64,000 nt of DNA. It comes from Sympetrum striolatum. Taxonomy: Eukaryota; Arthropoda; Insecta; Odonata; Libellulidae. The stretch is from positions 68,080,841 to 68,144,840 of the forward strand of contig OX388349.1 in NCBI GenBank assembly GCA_947579665.1, read 5' to 3'. The position numbers and the translations under genes are program-made. Below, in pieces: positions 10,401 to 23,700 of the stretch (its first letter is position 1; each line of letters starts with the position of its first letter). A model generated the notes under the pieces. The model was not told the origin of the DNA. It did no database searches and saw nothing but the letters and a program-made list of their open reading frames with translations.

Positions 10401-12569
10401 CCGAATTCAGTTAACACGCGTCTTACTTTATCGTGGAAATTCTTCCTCCATTGTTTTAGATCCTCCGACGACAGTTTTAGGTATTATATTTTTTTTATGG
10501 GGCAGTACAGACCATTCGAGCCTCAAAATCGTTTAATTTAACCATGGGTGCAAAATAATATATATATTGTCATTATTGAAATAAGATATTAGTTTGAGCA
10601 AAAGATGCTGTAGTATGAGAAGTTATTATTTTTTCATGAGTTCGCTCTAGGATACCCAATATATTTTTGATACTTATTATATTGCATCTCATTGCATTTC
10701 ATATCGATACAGAGCTAAAGTATACAAAGAATGGTAGAATTTTGTGAGCTGTGGAAAAGAACGCAGGTTAGAAACCTGTAAGCTGTGATATAATGATACA
10801 TTTTTGTCTGAGATGATATACTGCTAAATTTGACATGCCTTAATCCTGTGGCGTATAATGTAAGACGTCAGTTGAATTGATAGAAAAACGTACACATGGG
10901 TGCTATATGTGACTGAGGAAGACAGAGTTTTAATTGAATTTAGCGTCAACTAAAGAAATGAGTGCGTCAAATTGAGAGGAGAGGGACTGTTAAAGAAAGT
11001 AGACGAGGATAAAATTTATAGAAAATACTTAAAAAACACATGCAGAAGTGGTAAGACAACATAAGGGTGTGTTAGATAAAAAGAAAGAAATGGCATTGAA
11101 TAGGGAATATTGAGGCATATGGGCCAACGCAGTAGTTGAACAGATATGTTTACAGTCAATAATAATTTCATATAAAAATACTATCGTCGCCCATGATTAA
11201 TTTAAATTTATGATAATATTCTTACTTTTGTACATAAATTTTGTGAAAGTAAATTTGTAACTCTGAGAAACTTTGCTTAGGATAATGTGATATTGTAAAA
11301 TAAATTGACGGAAGTTTAAATGTATAATCGTCTCTACATAAACATGAATGCAATAGACGCTTGAAACAGAAAAATACTATTTGCCGCAAAAATTAAATAC
11401 GTCATGAATGAATACGTAAAAGAATTTGTAGTGCACGTAATAGATTCGCATAGAATTAAAAAATACATTTAAGAAATATACCCGAAGCCAACTGTTATAA
11501 GAAAACAGTACTGAATATAAAAGTCTTACTGAGCTCTCCTATCGATTCAGCTCGTCTTTATTTTGGGAAAAGGAAAACAGAAAAAGAGAAAGGAAAGACC
11601 TATAAAATGGGTCAGATATACGAATAGATAGAGACTTTGGTATTGAAAAGGAAAGACAGAGACAGGGTAACCACCTGAAATCATCATTATGGACGTTTCT
11701 ATGAAAAATTTAATGGGGAAATTACATTCTTTGTCAAATTTTAAATAGAAAACGACTACAATTTGAAGCTTTTATTTCGGAAAATAGCTTGTATTCCCCA
11801 ACGTGGTGTAAAGAATAAAAATGCCAAGTTGTGTTACCATATGCATATTCTATGGAAGATGACTAAGCAAGATAAAGCTTCGCTGACGTGTAAACATTTC
11901 GGGAAGTAACAGAGGTATGGTGTTTTTTGCTGTTATGAACTTTTTGAGGAACAGAAACTATTTTTTTAGAGGATATCAGTTAGTCTCATAAACGGTCCTC
12001 AAGAGGTTGGATTTCTGAGTGAAACTGTTATATTAATTCCCGATATAATTTCTAATGAACCAATTGATTGCAATTCATTTTGGATTGGTAGAGTTAAGCT
12101 ATCACCAATAAATCAACTACGCAATTTTTTTGCGTCAAATTGACGAATTGAATATTTAACTAAATGATATGATAATTTGTGAGGTGAGAATTATTTTTAT
12201 TGTTTTCTCATAGCGCATCTTTGAGTGAGTCCAGTTTTAACCTGTACTATCAGTGGGTCTTTGCTGCAGGTATTTTCTTGAAGTAGAATCTTTTTTTCCT
12301 AAGATAAATCTATATAGTTCTAATTACTCTATGGTACTACTATAGGTTTTTTTGCATCCACTCATTCTAATTTTATCCTCTCTACTTTTACATACGTGAA
12401 CATTATTTTTGCTTTTTATTACTATAATTTATGACCAGTTAGAAGGAAAAAGAGAATTTTCAGTCTCAATCTCGCTAAAACGAAGACCTTATAGATTTTT
12501 TAATTTTAAGTTATTCCTAATTGCTGGCAAACATAATCTTGAGAAAAGGAATGAAACGGATTGCCAAGA
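7481..12569. other. AT-rich DNA, no gene supported
   Basis: No coding exon or complete repeat is recognised. A T-arm-like segment lies at 9945-9966. Near 11590-11640 one frame reads RPIKWVRYTNR before a stop, only loosely reminiscent of the C-terminal region of non-LTR reverse transcriptases and not enough to call. Confidence 0.4.
9945..9966 (+). repeat. tRNA T-arm-like segment (possible SINE scrap)
   Basis: GTCCCGGAATTGATTCCCGG resembles the T-arm consensus (TCCCGG, loop, CCGGG-type pairing). No A box or cloverleaf is visible upstream. Confidence 0.2.
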
Positions 12570-13500
12570 ATATCTACATAGATAATTGACTGGAGTCCGG
12601 AACGTTAATTTGCCTATGGTAAGTGCTGTGAGAAACTATAGCGCGTTTCTTTAGCCCCATTCGTTTAAAATGACGCATACAGAAGTTGTTAAATTTAAAC
12701 GTAACACCCACACCAACCAGTTTTGCTATACTCAAGAGTTCGGCTACAAAATATACACGGCGATGAAAAATGTTATCGCATTCTGCATGATGGGTACGCG
12801 TCAAACCAGCACCAGAAACGTACACGTGGCATACCTTTGTGCACATATTTCGAAACTTACTAATTATTACGGCGAGCCGACGCATTTCGTCCTCGATTCG
12901 ATTGATTTCAATGCATTGCAATCGTGGAAATAGGTCAGAGGCTATTCCTACGGCCGCGGTCTCTTCGGGGTAATATAATAATGGCGTATTTTTACGCACT
13001 ATCAACGAATTCCTCGCCCGTATTTATGGTTCCGTCAGCATCATTGGGCCCGGATGATATAAGCCATATCCTTCGCTCCCGCGGGACGCGGCCTTAAAAA
13101 TATGAGGTATTCAAAACGAAAACGTTTTGTTGGTCCCGCGGGAAGAATTTTCGGAAGGCTTGAAAGAGAGGCGGCGAAGTAAACTGTTGGTCGGGGACGT
13201 TCTCAAATGACTTATTCCTCCTGCCCCGAGAAATTGCATGGCTGTCTGCGACGGCGTAAAACAAAGAAGAAATGTGGAGTGAGGATTTGTTTTTCCTCTC
13301 TCTCGTCGTCAATGCAATCGGTTACGCCCCCTTGTCGAACGCCGAGGAAACGAATTCATTCTTTGCTCTCGCAAATGTAAACCGCTTCCTTCTGGATGCT
13401 CCCTCTTCTTGAAGTATTCTACTTCAAGAGGCTGTTTGGTTCGGATAAAGATATGTGTTTGTGCTGGTGGAAATGAGCGGCCTCGAGAATTGAGTCACCT
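12570..13500. promoter_or_regulatory. GC/CpG-richer island
   Basis: Base composition shifts visibly to CpG-rich DNA (for example CGGCCGCGG near 12951). Overlapping open frames on both strands reflect composition; the 143-codon minus frame ending near 12574 begins with TTG, not ATG. A 10-bp stem-loop TCTTGAAGTA/TACTTCAAGA lies at 13407-13429. It may be a conserved noncoding or regulatory element, but no function can be assigned. Confidence 0.25.
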
Positions 13501-14500
13501 TTTACATGCACAAAGTCTTGTCCAACACGTTTAAAAGCAAGATGTGCTGAATGCTCCTCACTTATATTTTTACACGCTCATTTACAACATCGAAAAGCTA
13601 AGATGTTAAAATATATCAGTTTGTATTTAAAGACTGTTAAATATTTCTCGAGGGGTAACATATTGACTTTGGATTCATAAGACAATCAAAAGAAGTATCA
13701 AAAACTATTGCAAAAGGAAATAGGATATGTTTCAATATTACTTTAACTACTCCTGGAATTGCAACTATAAAGTATGATAACCAGTTATATCGTATATCTC
13801 ACATAATATGCGGAAGGTTTCCCCTCGCATGAGCTAAGTTTATCTATGCATTTATACGTGAATTTACAAACGAAATATTGGTGACAAATTTGAATAGGAA
13901 AACCAACTTACTTCAATGATATTCTCTATATAATTCAATTTTTAATAAATTTAATGAAAATATTTTTCCTAAAACTTTCATAAAAATAGTACTATCAGGG
14001 GAATATACACAATGATTTTAATTCCATTACTAATTCATTGAATTCCTATCATTATAAATATTGTTCATTTTATTCTTTTATATGGAGAGAATAAAAAAAA
14101 TCTCTTAAAAATTAAGGAATTCATCCTAATTTTACTGCATTATTTCATATTGTATGGACTGAATCAATATTATGGTTGTAACTGAGAGTAAAATCAAGAC
14201 TAAAAATCCACTTGCAATCGGCTAATCACATATTTAAAAACTTTATAACTTCAATATGAGAAGCCTATAATTTGAAAAACATTGGCTATATTTAGAGGTG
14301 AAAGAAAAATAAAGTAGTAAAATGGTATATAGGCTCGCAGCGATATCCGAACGAAACTCCACGCAAATATATCAAATTACTTTTACACGAATTACCCAGG
14401 AGAAAATTTATAGGCGGATTAACTAACGCCAGCTTTAAGCACTTAAGGTCCTCTTTAAAAAAAGTTTCCAATTTTCCGATACGCTTACGGAGTATTAACA
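13501..14500. other. AT-rich DNA, nothing recognised
   Basis: No exon, RNA gene or repeat seen. Confidence 0.45.
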
Positions 14501-15240
14501 ATTACCAGCGCGGCACATGCTCCCATAGTTGGAACTCGTGCACTTTTAATTCCCGTAAACCGACCTAGTATTCGATCAAAGAATTTTTTCACCTTTACGA
14601 TTCGATTTATTGATTCTCCGCTCCGTGGGCGCGATTTCTTTTTTCTATTTCCATCCCGTTGACGTAAAATACTTCGTGCAAGCGCTGGGAGGCCTTAAAC
14701 GGATTACTTTTTTTTGGGGAGAAACACGGGTTAGGCCATTCCGGGAAATCGCACGTACAAAGGCCTTTAACGTAGCCGTTTCTCTTTTCCTCCGCGAGAG
14801 GCGCAGGGTTGAAAGGTGAAGGCGAGGCATTACGCACAAGGCCCAAAACGAAAAGGAAAAATACATTCCTTAAAGGTTCGACACATGTCTCGACCAATAT
14901 GGCTCCACACGCAGTTCTGACTTTATTTCTTTCTTCGTTCGGTACCTAGAAATGTGATCGACTGTGCCCACCCACTGCGGTCTCATCTCTAACCCATCTG
15001 CCAACCCACGAGGCAATAAAATACTCCCGTTCGCCCATCAAAATATTTCCTTCTGGTTTTTATTCTCCATCTCCCAATGTCCTAAAAAGTTTCGCTTTTT
15101 CTTTCTTATATCTTATCCTTCCTCTCCATCTTTATTTCCTTCAAACTTCCTCCGAGCGTTTCTTTCCCTTCTCTCACGATCCATGTCTGTTTTCATCTAC
15201 CACGCTCCTTCTGTTCCACGGCCTCCTATGGAAAATTGAT
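14501..15240. promoter_or_regulatory. GC-richer island with pyrimidine-rich right half
   Basis: 14501-14960 is CpG-richer. 15050-15200 is dominated by C and T, giving Ser/Phe/Leu-rich open frames without family resemblance. No promoter motif stands out. Confidence 0.2.
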
Positions 15241-16199
15241 TGCGTTCGATGTACGCATTTAACTGACAACTAATATGAAGTTCAATGGCTGAAATATTGT
15301 GGTTTAAATTTTTATGTTCCTTTAGTAAGCTGCTGAAAATTAGGTCTTTAGAAATCCTCAGTGGAATTATTTTGATGTAAAAATAAATTTGGTTTTCAAA
15401 TTTTTAAGTTATACATAGCAAATTTTTTCTATACAGAAATGCTTTAGCATAATAAATTTTCAATTTTAAATACGTATTCTTACATAGAATAATGTTGTGC
15501 GGAAATTTGATTTCGAAGCTGATAAATAAATGATACTGTTCTTAAATCTCTCAATGTATTTGAATCTTTTTCTGAGCTCTTCTAAGCGGATTTTGATCTA
15601 ATTTAATTTTTGGCAGATATAAACATTTCTTATTTGGTTTATTTTGGTAATTATATTACATTTTCTGCTGATTGAATATTTTATTCTGAATAAAAATCAT
15701 TATGTTCCAATGCTGGAACGACACTGGTTATAAAACTACTCTTTGAAGGTTTATTTTCTGAAATTCTCAGCTATGAACAGAAAAAAATCAATGAAATAAT
15801 GTTGTCATTTGGAAACCAATAGCAGTAAAAGTGGGACAGTAACACATGATTTATTTTATACCTTAAAATACTACCTCGCGATATTTAAGCATTTTAAAGA
15901 GATAAAAAACGAAATTGTTATCTTAATATTTTTAACAAAGTTAATTAAAATTCACTACTCTTGTTTATTAACTTTTAACCCTTTCTTTTCCTCATCGTAG
16001 GTCATTTAAGTTAATATAATTTCCTTCCTCACGTTACTATGAGCGTGAAATTAACCCTCCCACACGTGTTATAGCTGTTCCATCTGGACATTTTAATTAC
16101 CCGAAGTAATATTCCATTTCAGATATTCATTAACCCTCCCTGAAAATTCTTTTCTTTCTAACTAATTCACTTTTTTTCTAACTTTTACTTCTCGATCTC
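15241..16199. other. AT-rich DNA with one spaced direct repeat
   Basis: ATTAACCCTCCC occurs at 16050-16061 and 16129-16140, 79 bp apart. Nothing else is recognised. Confidence 0.4.
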
Positions 16200-16599
16200 A
16201 TTTTGCAAACTTCTGTGGAAGATTTTAAAATTTTTGGAACACTTTCGCGGCAACTCCAAAGTATTGTTTGAGTTTTGATTGCGGAGCGTATATGCGGAAG
16301 CTTCGGTGCAGGGCACAAAATTAGAAATCTATTTCACATCACGAGAGGCAATCTTAATTCCGCGTTGGATTAATAAAGAGTTGATTTCGACGCCAAATGA
16401 ACTCTAAAATTGAAGCAATTCGCCACGTAGCCGCTTTAACTCAATTAGAACTTAAACTGAAATTGGAGTAACGCTGCAGCGGCAATCTCGTGAGCGTTTG
16501 GAAGAAGTTGGGAGCAAAAAGGTGAAAAAACACTGCACCTCAAAGCTACCAGAGGGCTTAGTTCTAAAAACTCTTTCCTTTCGCCCGTAGATTGAGTTT

Positions 16600-17033
16600 T
16601 GTCGGAGGTGCAAGTTTTACCTGTCCCGGCGTACGTAGCCGACTTAACGGGGGAATGAAACTGGGTCTGGGGGTAACGCCACCGCGATTTCACGGTTCAT
16701 AATACTCGTAATTACAAGCCATCCGTCGTAAGAGTATCGCTGCGAAGTTCCATGCATTTCGCCTCGCGGGAACCGCTTCTGTGCGCATGCGCCCGTGTTC
16801 GCCCTGCGTGTCACGTGACAGCATCCCTTCACCATTGCACGTGTAATCAAGCTGGCGTAACGAGCGAGGCGGCGTGGTGGAGTTAACACGGAGTTTGAAC
16901 TGTCGGAGTGGGTTGTAAGGGTGGCAGGAAAGTTGGGAGACTAGGGGAGGTAAACCGGCGGTTTTTATAGGTTTATTAGGGAAAGAGATAGGAGGCAAAA
17001 TAGAAGCGAGGTGCAGTACTACTGCGAGGTGTT
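16600..17033 (+). promoter_or_regulatory. candidate CpG-rich promoter with NRF-1-like and E-box motifs
   Basis: TGCGCATGCGC at 16782-16792 matches the palindromic NRF-1 (Ewg in flies) site. GTCACGTGAC at 16810-16819 is a 10-bp palindromic E-box of the USF/Mitf type, and another CACGTG lies near 16837. Such pairs are common in broadly active promoters. The CpG-rich stretch runs on to an ATG at 17034. Direction and start site are inferred; no TATA box is seen. Confidence 0.35.
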
Positions 17034-17183
17034 ATGGCGCGAAAAACGTATCTTGATTTCGCGGTCTTGCTTACGGCATTCACCGGGAGCGAACTCAATC
17101 TGATTGTCAGCCGTAGTGTGAGCACAGTGCATACTTGCTCGTGGCTCATGCGCTTAAATGTATATGACTGTCGTAGCTCCTAA
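17034..17183 (+). CDS. weak candidate 49-codon ORF or first exon
   Basis: ATGGCGCG follows the candidate promoter by about 215 bp. The first 28 residues have a basic start (ARK), a hydrophobic stretch FAVLLTAF and a small-residue site (TGS), resembling a signal peptide. The frame runs to TAA at 17181-17183, or could leave the exon at 17117, where GTGAGC offers a moderate splice donor in phase 0. No homology is recognised. The region is GC-rich, so chance is a real possibility. Confidence 0.15.
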   Translation: MARKTYLDFAVLLTAFTGSELNLIVSRSVSTVHTCSWLMRLNVYDCRSS

Positions 17184-17329
17184 TGCAGTCGTAACTTGGA
17201 AGGATCCGATTCGAAACAAAACTCGGTTTGAAGGTGTTATGGTTCCATTGTTATTAGCATAGTGTTCCATCAAATCGGCTGAATCTAAATGCAAAGTAAT
17301 AAGCTACGTCAGTTTCGTGTACGCTTTTT

Positions 17330-20300
17330 CGTAAGGGCACATATTTCCGTAGGTATTTTCATGTTTCCTCGAAAAAGATACTAAATTTTACGAGTATAAT
17401 TCATTTGTAATACTTCTAGGAATAATAAAACTACAGCTCTAAGAGGAAAGTTCATTATAACGCATTTTGCCAGCAAAATAATGATCAACTTTGAGGTTTA
17501 CTTATATGTACTTAAAAATTCCTTCGATTAAATATGAGAGATAATGAGAGCATAAAATCGCGTTCATAAATAATCGCCAAAGGTGTAAGCATATTTAAGA
17601 TCATCTACAGAAATTAATGAAACAACGGACACGATATGGTGAGAAAAATATGGAATCATTACTTTTAACTGGCGCAGTGAAGCGAAACACGCAGCCATTC
17701 ATCTTGTTTGTTGAATAAAGTAAATTTTAAATCATATAATTTTTAAGATAGCGCATAAAAATGGTACTCCATGGTAAACTGGTCAAAAGACCTACAAAAT
17801 AAAATTAAGTTCCACAAAATCAATATATATTACTGAAAGGCATGTTTTAATTTTCAGCTACGTTTTACATTTAATTTTTGTTTCTTTAATGTGATGGGTT
17901 ATCGATATTTATTTGAGGAATATATTTTTTGATACATTTTGTATAATAATGCTAAGTTTCATAAAATGTTAGTTTGGTAATTAAACTAAATATATTTGAA
18001 TTAGGAGTAAGAATTTATTATGAAGGTCACAATATGATCATATGGTTTTCACATGAATGGCTATTAAGGTGACATCTGTTTGAGCTATAATTGGCTATTT
18101 CTCTCAAGGGGTGATTCCGTACATAAGGTCATTGATAGCATTTAATAGGGCTCCATTGTCTGGCAGACTACCATCTCAGCCTAGCTATGATTTCATAATA
18201 CCATTAGATCTCGTGCAACCAATTACCGTCGATTGAATTGTATCAGCTACAGATGCCACCACATAGACCGAGCAGACTGCAATTTATGCCCCTTTTAGCA
18301 ATATACAAGCTTTATCATTGTTCGTCCCAATTGGATATTTTTACTCATATTAAATGTTCTACGTTGATATCTAAATGACGATTGAAGTATTAATCAGCAT
18401 TCAAGATAGTATTTCCATTTGAGTTTATTCGATACCAAAAAAATTAAGAAATACTGTATGGTCACCCTCTTGGAAGGTGTTTACTCTTATAAGAAGATGG
18501 CTGATGACAAGATAAAAATTATTCCTGCAGGGAATTGAAGGATTAGAAATAAATAAGGGGAAATTAATAATATTTGATTTTTTAAATTAATAGGAAAATG
18601 GTCTCTCGGAATTCAGCTATTTGAAAATGATAATGATAATTCTTTTCCCTTGTGCATGCAATTCTGGTATGTCTCTCAGTTCCATTTTTCTCGAAAAAGT
18701 TTGAAAAAAAGTTTTCAGGATAATCTTAACATCCTAAAATAGTATATCTTCATATTATTACTGAGAAAATACTGATTGAAAATAATAGTATTACTTTCCT
18801 CTAAATATTTAGGATAAAAGTGGGGCAGTTTGCAGTGATAATTTTTCACTAACAATATATGTGATAACTTGCCTTTTTACTAAAAATAATTAGATTTTAT
18901 AGTTTATAGATATAAATAAATTAGGTTCCCTCATACAATGAAAAAGCGGCCAGTTATATCAGCCCATTATAAGCTCGTTCTTTTTAGTGTTAGCGAACGT
19001 CATATTGAAAAATTTATTTCCAAGTCGTCTTTAATAATAAAATGGAAAGAAAGATACAGAAATTTATAGGAAAGCGTAGAGCTACCTAATAAGTGGAGCC
19101 ATAATATGTTCATAATAAAAGAATTTTGGTCTTTTGCCCCTGATAATCCCAGTTATTCCTAAAATGATTATTCCTACTGCAAATTAGATACAGTCTTCTG
19201 TGAGTATTAAATACAAAGGGACGTTTTGAATAAGATGGGATTTTTTTTCTAAAACTTAAAAAAACACTTTAAGAATACAAAATTAATTTTGTGCAAGTAT
19301 TATCATGTGTACAATTATTTAGGCAAAGTTTCACTTTCGGGACAAATTTATAACAAATTAAATTTAAGCAGTTGAGCTAGTTGAGAATGATATTTATACG
19401 AATGCCTATACGGATGCATAGGGCGAATAATAGTTGCGTCAATTACGGAAAGAGTGAGTAATTCATCTATTAAAAAATAGATAATAATATGTTAATTCAT
19501 GTATAAAAAAATATATCAATTAATATACTTTAGCGCTTGTCTGTAAAATTATCAACCTCTATACATTTACATTATAGCTATCCAAACCTAAATTAAAACA
19601 AAAATCCTGAAATTGCCTAATTGCACAAAACAATATTACTTTGTATTTACTGAATTAAATTCCATGTCCAACTTCCGTACAAAAACACTATCGAAAACAA
19701 AATTTTTCGAATTCAATGACTTACGAAAATAATTAAAACCCTTCTCCGGTTTTCTATTCTTGTGATCTGTGAGAAAACAACCACGATGAAGAATGAGACT
19801 CATAGACATTCCATATGATTAGTTACGGAGATAAACACACAGCAGTATCTGTCAATCACTCTAATTTTTTATGCTAAAATTTGCATAACGCACTAAATAA
19901 CCAAACGTCAGCCAAACCTTGAGCCCACGAACTATCGCAACCGAAAACAACGCATCTAAGTTCATTCTTCTTTCCTCCGCATTCTTTTGGCTCACAGAGG
20001 CAGACTTCATCTTCTCAGCGCTATCCTTTGAGTCGCCCGCAAACAAAAACACTCTGCGCTTATTCAAACGGCCTTCCCGCTGGATCACTTTCCGGAGTGA
20101 CGCTGTATAACCCTCTCTCTCGAGTGTGCCTCTGTCAACCGTGGCACTCTCACACTTCTCCCAATGCAAGCTTTCACTCCTCCATCTTTCCATTTCTTTC
20201 CCTTTTCTACTCTTTCTTCCTTACCAATTCCATTCCGTCCCCATCTTTTCTTAGGGGAAATAGTGTTCAAACCAAAAGTTTTATAACAAAACTTCTTGAA

Positions 20301-21019
20301 ATATTTGTGGAAGATAGAAGCAGGTATTTGCAAATATCTTGTAGTTATATTTTATTAAAATGTTTTTTGTACAATTTTCAAGTACCACTACCATCTTAGC
20401 ACGATTTAAAAATAAAAGTTATAAGAATTCCGGGAAAAGTAGTAGCTAGTGATGTAATCAGTATAAATTTAAAAAGTTAGGGAATGCTAGTATTTTTTTA
20501 TAACCCTGAAAGATAAATGTAAAAAAACTACATATAGAATAATAAATATCCTAAGAAATTGATTTAGTTATAAATTAGTCCAAAGGTAGATAGGGGAACT
20601 TTTTTCTTAAGGTGCCGTCAGTTTTTGACAAGGAAACCCCAAAGAAAAATTAGAAATGACAATGCAAAATGTGTCTGGGGTTTGAATTCGAATTTTTCTA
20701 TTCTCAGACGGAAGCTTTATATTGCTCTTATGCATAGCAGTATCATTCTGTATTTCTGGAAGCAATTAGTAGTGCTGCTTTGTGACCGCATCAATCCGCA
20801 TTGGTTCTCTTGGAAGTAAATAACCTCCATAGTGGTGTAAAGAAGAAACGATAGAGGATCCATTGACTTTTACCACTATCCATCAATGTTTAAATTTACT
20901 TCAGGAATTATTTTACACTATTACAGTTGAAAATTAGTCACATCTTTTTCAACTAACCAGAGCAGTCATTGGGTCAGTGTATAAGAGTGACGTGCATTGA
21001 TACAAATCATCTGCGTTAG
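17330..21019. other. AT-rich DNA with a small island near 19.9-20.25 kb
   Basis: Only a GC-richer patch at 19870-20250 stands out; it has overlapping open frames on both strands and none resembles a known protein. The rest holds nothing recognisable. Confidence 0.35.
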
Positions 21020-22078
21020 TCTTATATATAAAAATGAAATGATGTTCGTGACGTCATCTAAAACCCAAAAACGGCTCCACCGATTTAAATATTTTTTTGT
21101 TTGCCTTTGAACGGAGGTGGTTTAGGAAAAAAAAATTAGGAAAAACCCAAAAGGAATAGCCGAAAAATCTAAAAAGCATTTCCATAAGCAATGCGCGTGA
21201 ATTTCATTTTCATTGCAGCAGACTTTATTTCATTAGAAAATTTGAATTAGAAATAATAGCCGTACAGTCGAATCAAGTCGAATTAAGCATCAAGAAGGGG
21301 AATAGAATGAAGATTCTTATTTATGTCGAAAATATCGTTTACGAATCGAAATTTTGAGAATTTTGATAATATGCGTGAATATTTTATCAAAATTTCGAAG
21401 TTGTAAACAATCCATCCCCCTTGACAATGGAAGCAATTCTTGATTCCAAGTTCATCTATTTATTTCAAAATGCATTAAGAATATAAGTCAAGTTAAAATT
21501 AAGTAATACACTTTATTAAGAAGAAAAAATTGCATGAGATTTTAACATTTGCTGCGACGAACAATATTCTGTGAAGAATCCCAAGGAAAAAGTTTGAACA
21601 TTAAAATGTTAATTTTTACAATTTTGTTTAAACGTCAGTAGCAACGAAGTTTTTTTTACTGTAACGTAATTGCTTAGTGAATTTTTAGATAGAGTTTTAA
21701 AACGGTTTTACTCTCTCTCTACTCGAGGACTTACTATACTATAGAAATTCCCTCTAAAGAAGGGAAATGCTGGTTTATGGTTTGCCTTTAGTCCAATATA
21801 CACTCTGTAATTTTTACAGACATGTTACTCTATGCATGAAAATATCAACTTCAAATATATTAACTATATGAATCTTGTCTCTGAATTTCAATCATTTGCC
21901 GATATCACCAAAAACAATCGCAAATGATGAACAGAATTGACAAAAATTGAATCATTCCTATATATATCTATATATTGACATTTGGTTTTTCTCTTCTTGG
22001 TACATCTTTTTTCTATTGGTGTTCATTGAAGAGACAATTTATGACATTTTTCCGTTGAGAATCAACGGTTCCGCTAGT
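21020..22078 (+). mobile_element. non-autonomous Helitron-like element
   Basis: The left end TCTTATATATAAAAATGAAA (from 21020), followed by an AACGGCTCCACCGATTT block (21069-21085), is the form seen at the 5' ends of insect Helitron-type elements. The right end has a 7-bp hairpin, CCGTTGA (22052-22058) with TCAACGG (22062-22068), then 5 nt and CTAGT (22074-22078), matching the Helitron 3' rule of hairpin plus CTRRT. There is no Rep/helicase frame, so it would be non-autonomous. The flanking bases (G before, A after) are not the usual A and T, so the left limit or subfamily is uncertain. The two ends might belong to different copies. Confidence 0.6.
22052..22078 (+). terminator. Helitron 3' terminal hairpin and CTAGT
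   Basis: A 7-bp perfect stem with a 3-nt loop, a 5-nt spacer and terminal CTAGT. In Helitrons this marks the end of rolling-circle transfer. Confidence 0.65.
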
Positions 22079-22799
22079 ATTTTATAATTTTGTAACAAAT
22101 ATACGTTTAATAGAATCGAGATAAATTGAAAGTTAATATAATATGTAGGCAGGTGATCTATATAATGGATAACAGATCTGATGACGCGGTTTATCTTGTT
22201 TCAAAATAAGAATCATTGTACATAATTTGTACGAAGACAACGCTCAGGAAATGGGAGTAAATAACTCTCTCCGATTACGGAAATCCACGAAGGAAGTTCC
22301 TGCTAAGGAGGAAATAGGAGATATCTCACACTATATCCAACAAAGTGGTTTTTGGAAAACGTGACTTCACGAACGAGATGGCTTATTTCATGAAAGAAAT
22401 CCTGGGTAAATTTCTGAACGAAACTAATAGTGAAGAATTCATTGGCACAATATGTAGATAGTTGGAAGTATCTTTTAAAAATAAGTGAAACATTAAAGAA
22501 AATTACGTAAACCAAGTGGAGCCCTATTTGTCAGATATCCGAAAATGCATGATATAAATTGACAAAATTTAATCAGGCATTCATTAAAATAAATTTTAAA
22601 GACTAATTCTCAAACATAATTACAACAAATTAAATAAAAAATCAGTTATAGTGTAAATATTTCATTATAACCTCTGATAAGTTTCCTTCAATTTCTCGTC
22701 ATAGACGTTCATTCAGTAGTTCCTTCTCAATTGATTATATTTAAGTAATTTTGAAATAATTTGATCGAATATTTTATTTCCATAAATCAGCATCAACAA
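22079..22799. other. AT-rich DNA, nothing recognised
   Basis: The 17-nt block at 22237-22253 recurs at 42975-42991. No gene seen. Confidence 0.4.
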
Positions 22800-23700
22800 A
22801 CTTATTTTATTTCCATCGGAGCGTTCCGGAAAAGACCCACCATAAAGTCTCAGAAACGGCCCGCAAGATAACAGAAAGATTTTGGATTGAAAACGACCCG
22901 GATCCTAACGATCAATTAATTAGGGCGAACGAGCGGTATGTGCCGCGATACAAACAATTTAAAGGGGCGCGTCAAATTAAAATATATACATCCTCTCCGT
23001 GCGTGGCGGATCGTTCGCGATGCATCACTGCAAACCGGCGCACGCTGCATGAATTTCAATTAAATTCCCTCGGAAATTAAAAGTTTTCGCCGCGGCCGCC
23101 ATCCATTCTTCTCACGGAGCGGCGATAAATTCGGCGCAACTTTTCGAACCGTCTCCGCTCATCCACACACAAATCATCTCCTGCTGGGCATAGAAGGGTT
23201 GTAAACCTATAAAGAGGCAATTCATGAAGTATCATTTATTTATGAAACGTGTTTTCGCATATCGCCGTAACCTCTCCACATCTCACTCCCTGTGGGAAGG
23301 GGAGGGTCTCTCTCCCTCCCTTCTCCCGATGTCGTAACTTTGGGAACTTCTTAAGGATGAAGTTCTCCAAAGTATCGCCTTTCCTAGGGTCGACCATTCT
23401 TATCCGAACGAGGAGAAACTTTCTCCGTGGAAAAAAATGCGGGACTCTCTCGTCATTCCCTGCCGAGAAAAAATAAAATTGGAAAGCACGGACGGAATTC
23501 GATAAATGCAAATCGGCGCTCAATTTCTGCAGTGAAAAGGGTGGATGGAATTACACGCCCGTAATGGACCTATCTGCTCCATCAATGTGATCTTTCAACT
23601 TTGCTTCACGAGCGGAGAGGACTTATTTTCCGGAGTTGTATCTCGCGAGTGGATCTTCCGTCGAGACCTTTTTGTTGCATTAATACTCTCATTGCGTTGA
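22800..23700. promoter_or_regulatory. CpG-rich island, possible conserved noncoding element
   Basis: CpG-rich DNA (for example GCCGCGGCCGCC near 23090) mixed with AATTA-type homeodomain-like words (TTAATTAGGG near 22917, CAATTAAATT near 23057). Frames at 23236-23523 overlap on both strands and resemble no family. The mixture is typical of developmental enhancers, but that is only a suggestion. Confidence 0.25.

Noticed and set aside
11590..11640. RPIKWVRYTNR reading, loosely like a non-LTR reverse transcriptase C-terminus
   Set aside because: Too short, ends in a stop, and no upstream reverse-transcriptase motifs such as YADD are seen.
12574..13005. 143-codon ORF on the minus strand
   Set aside because: It begins with TTG, has no recognisable domain, and a + frame overlaps it; GC composition explains it.
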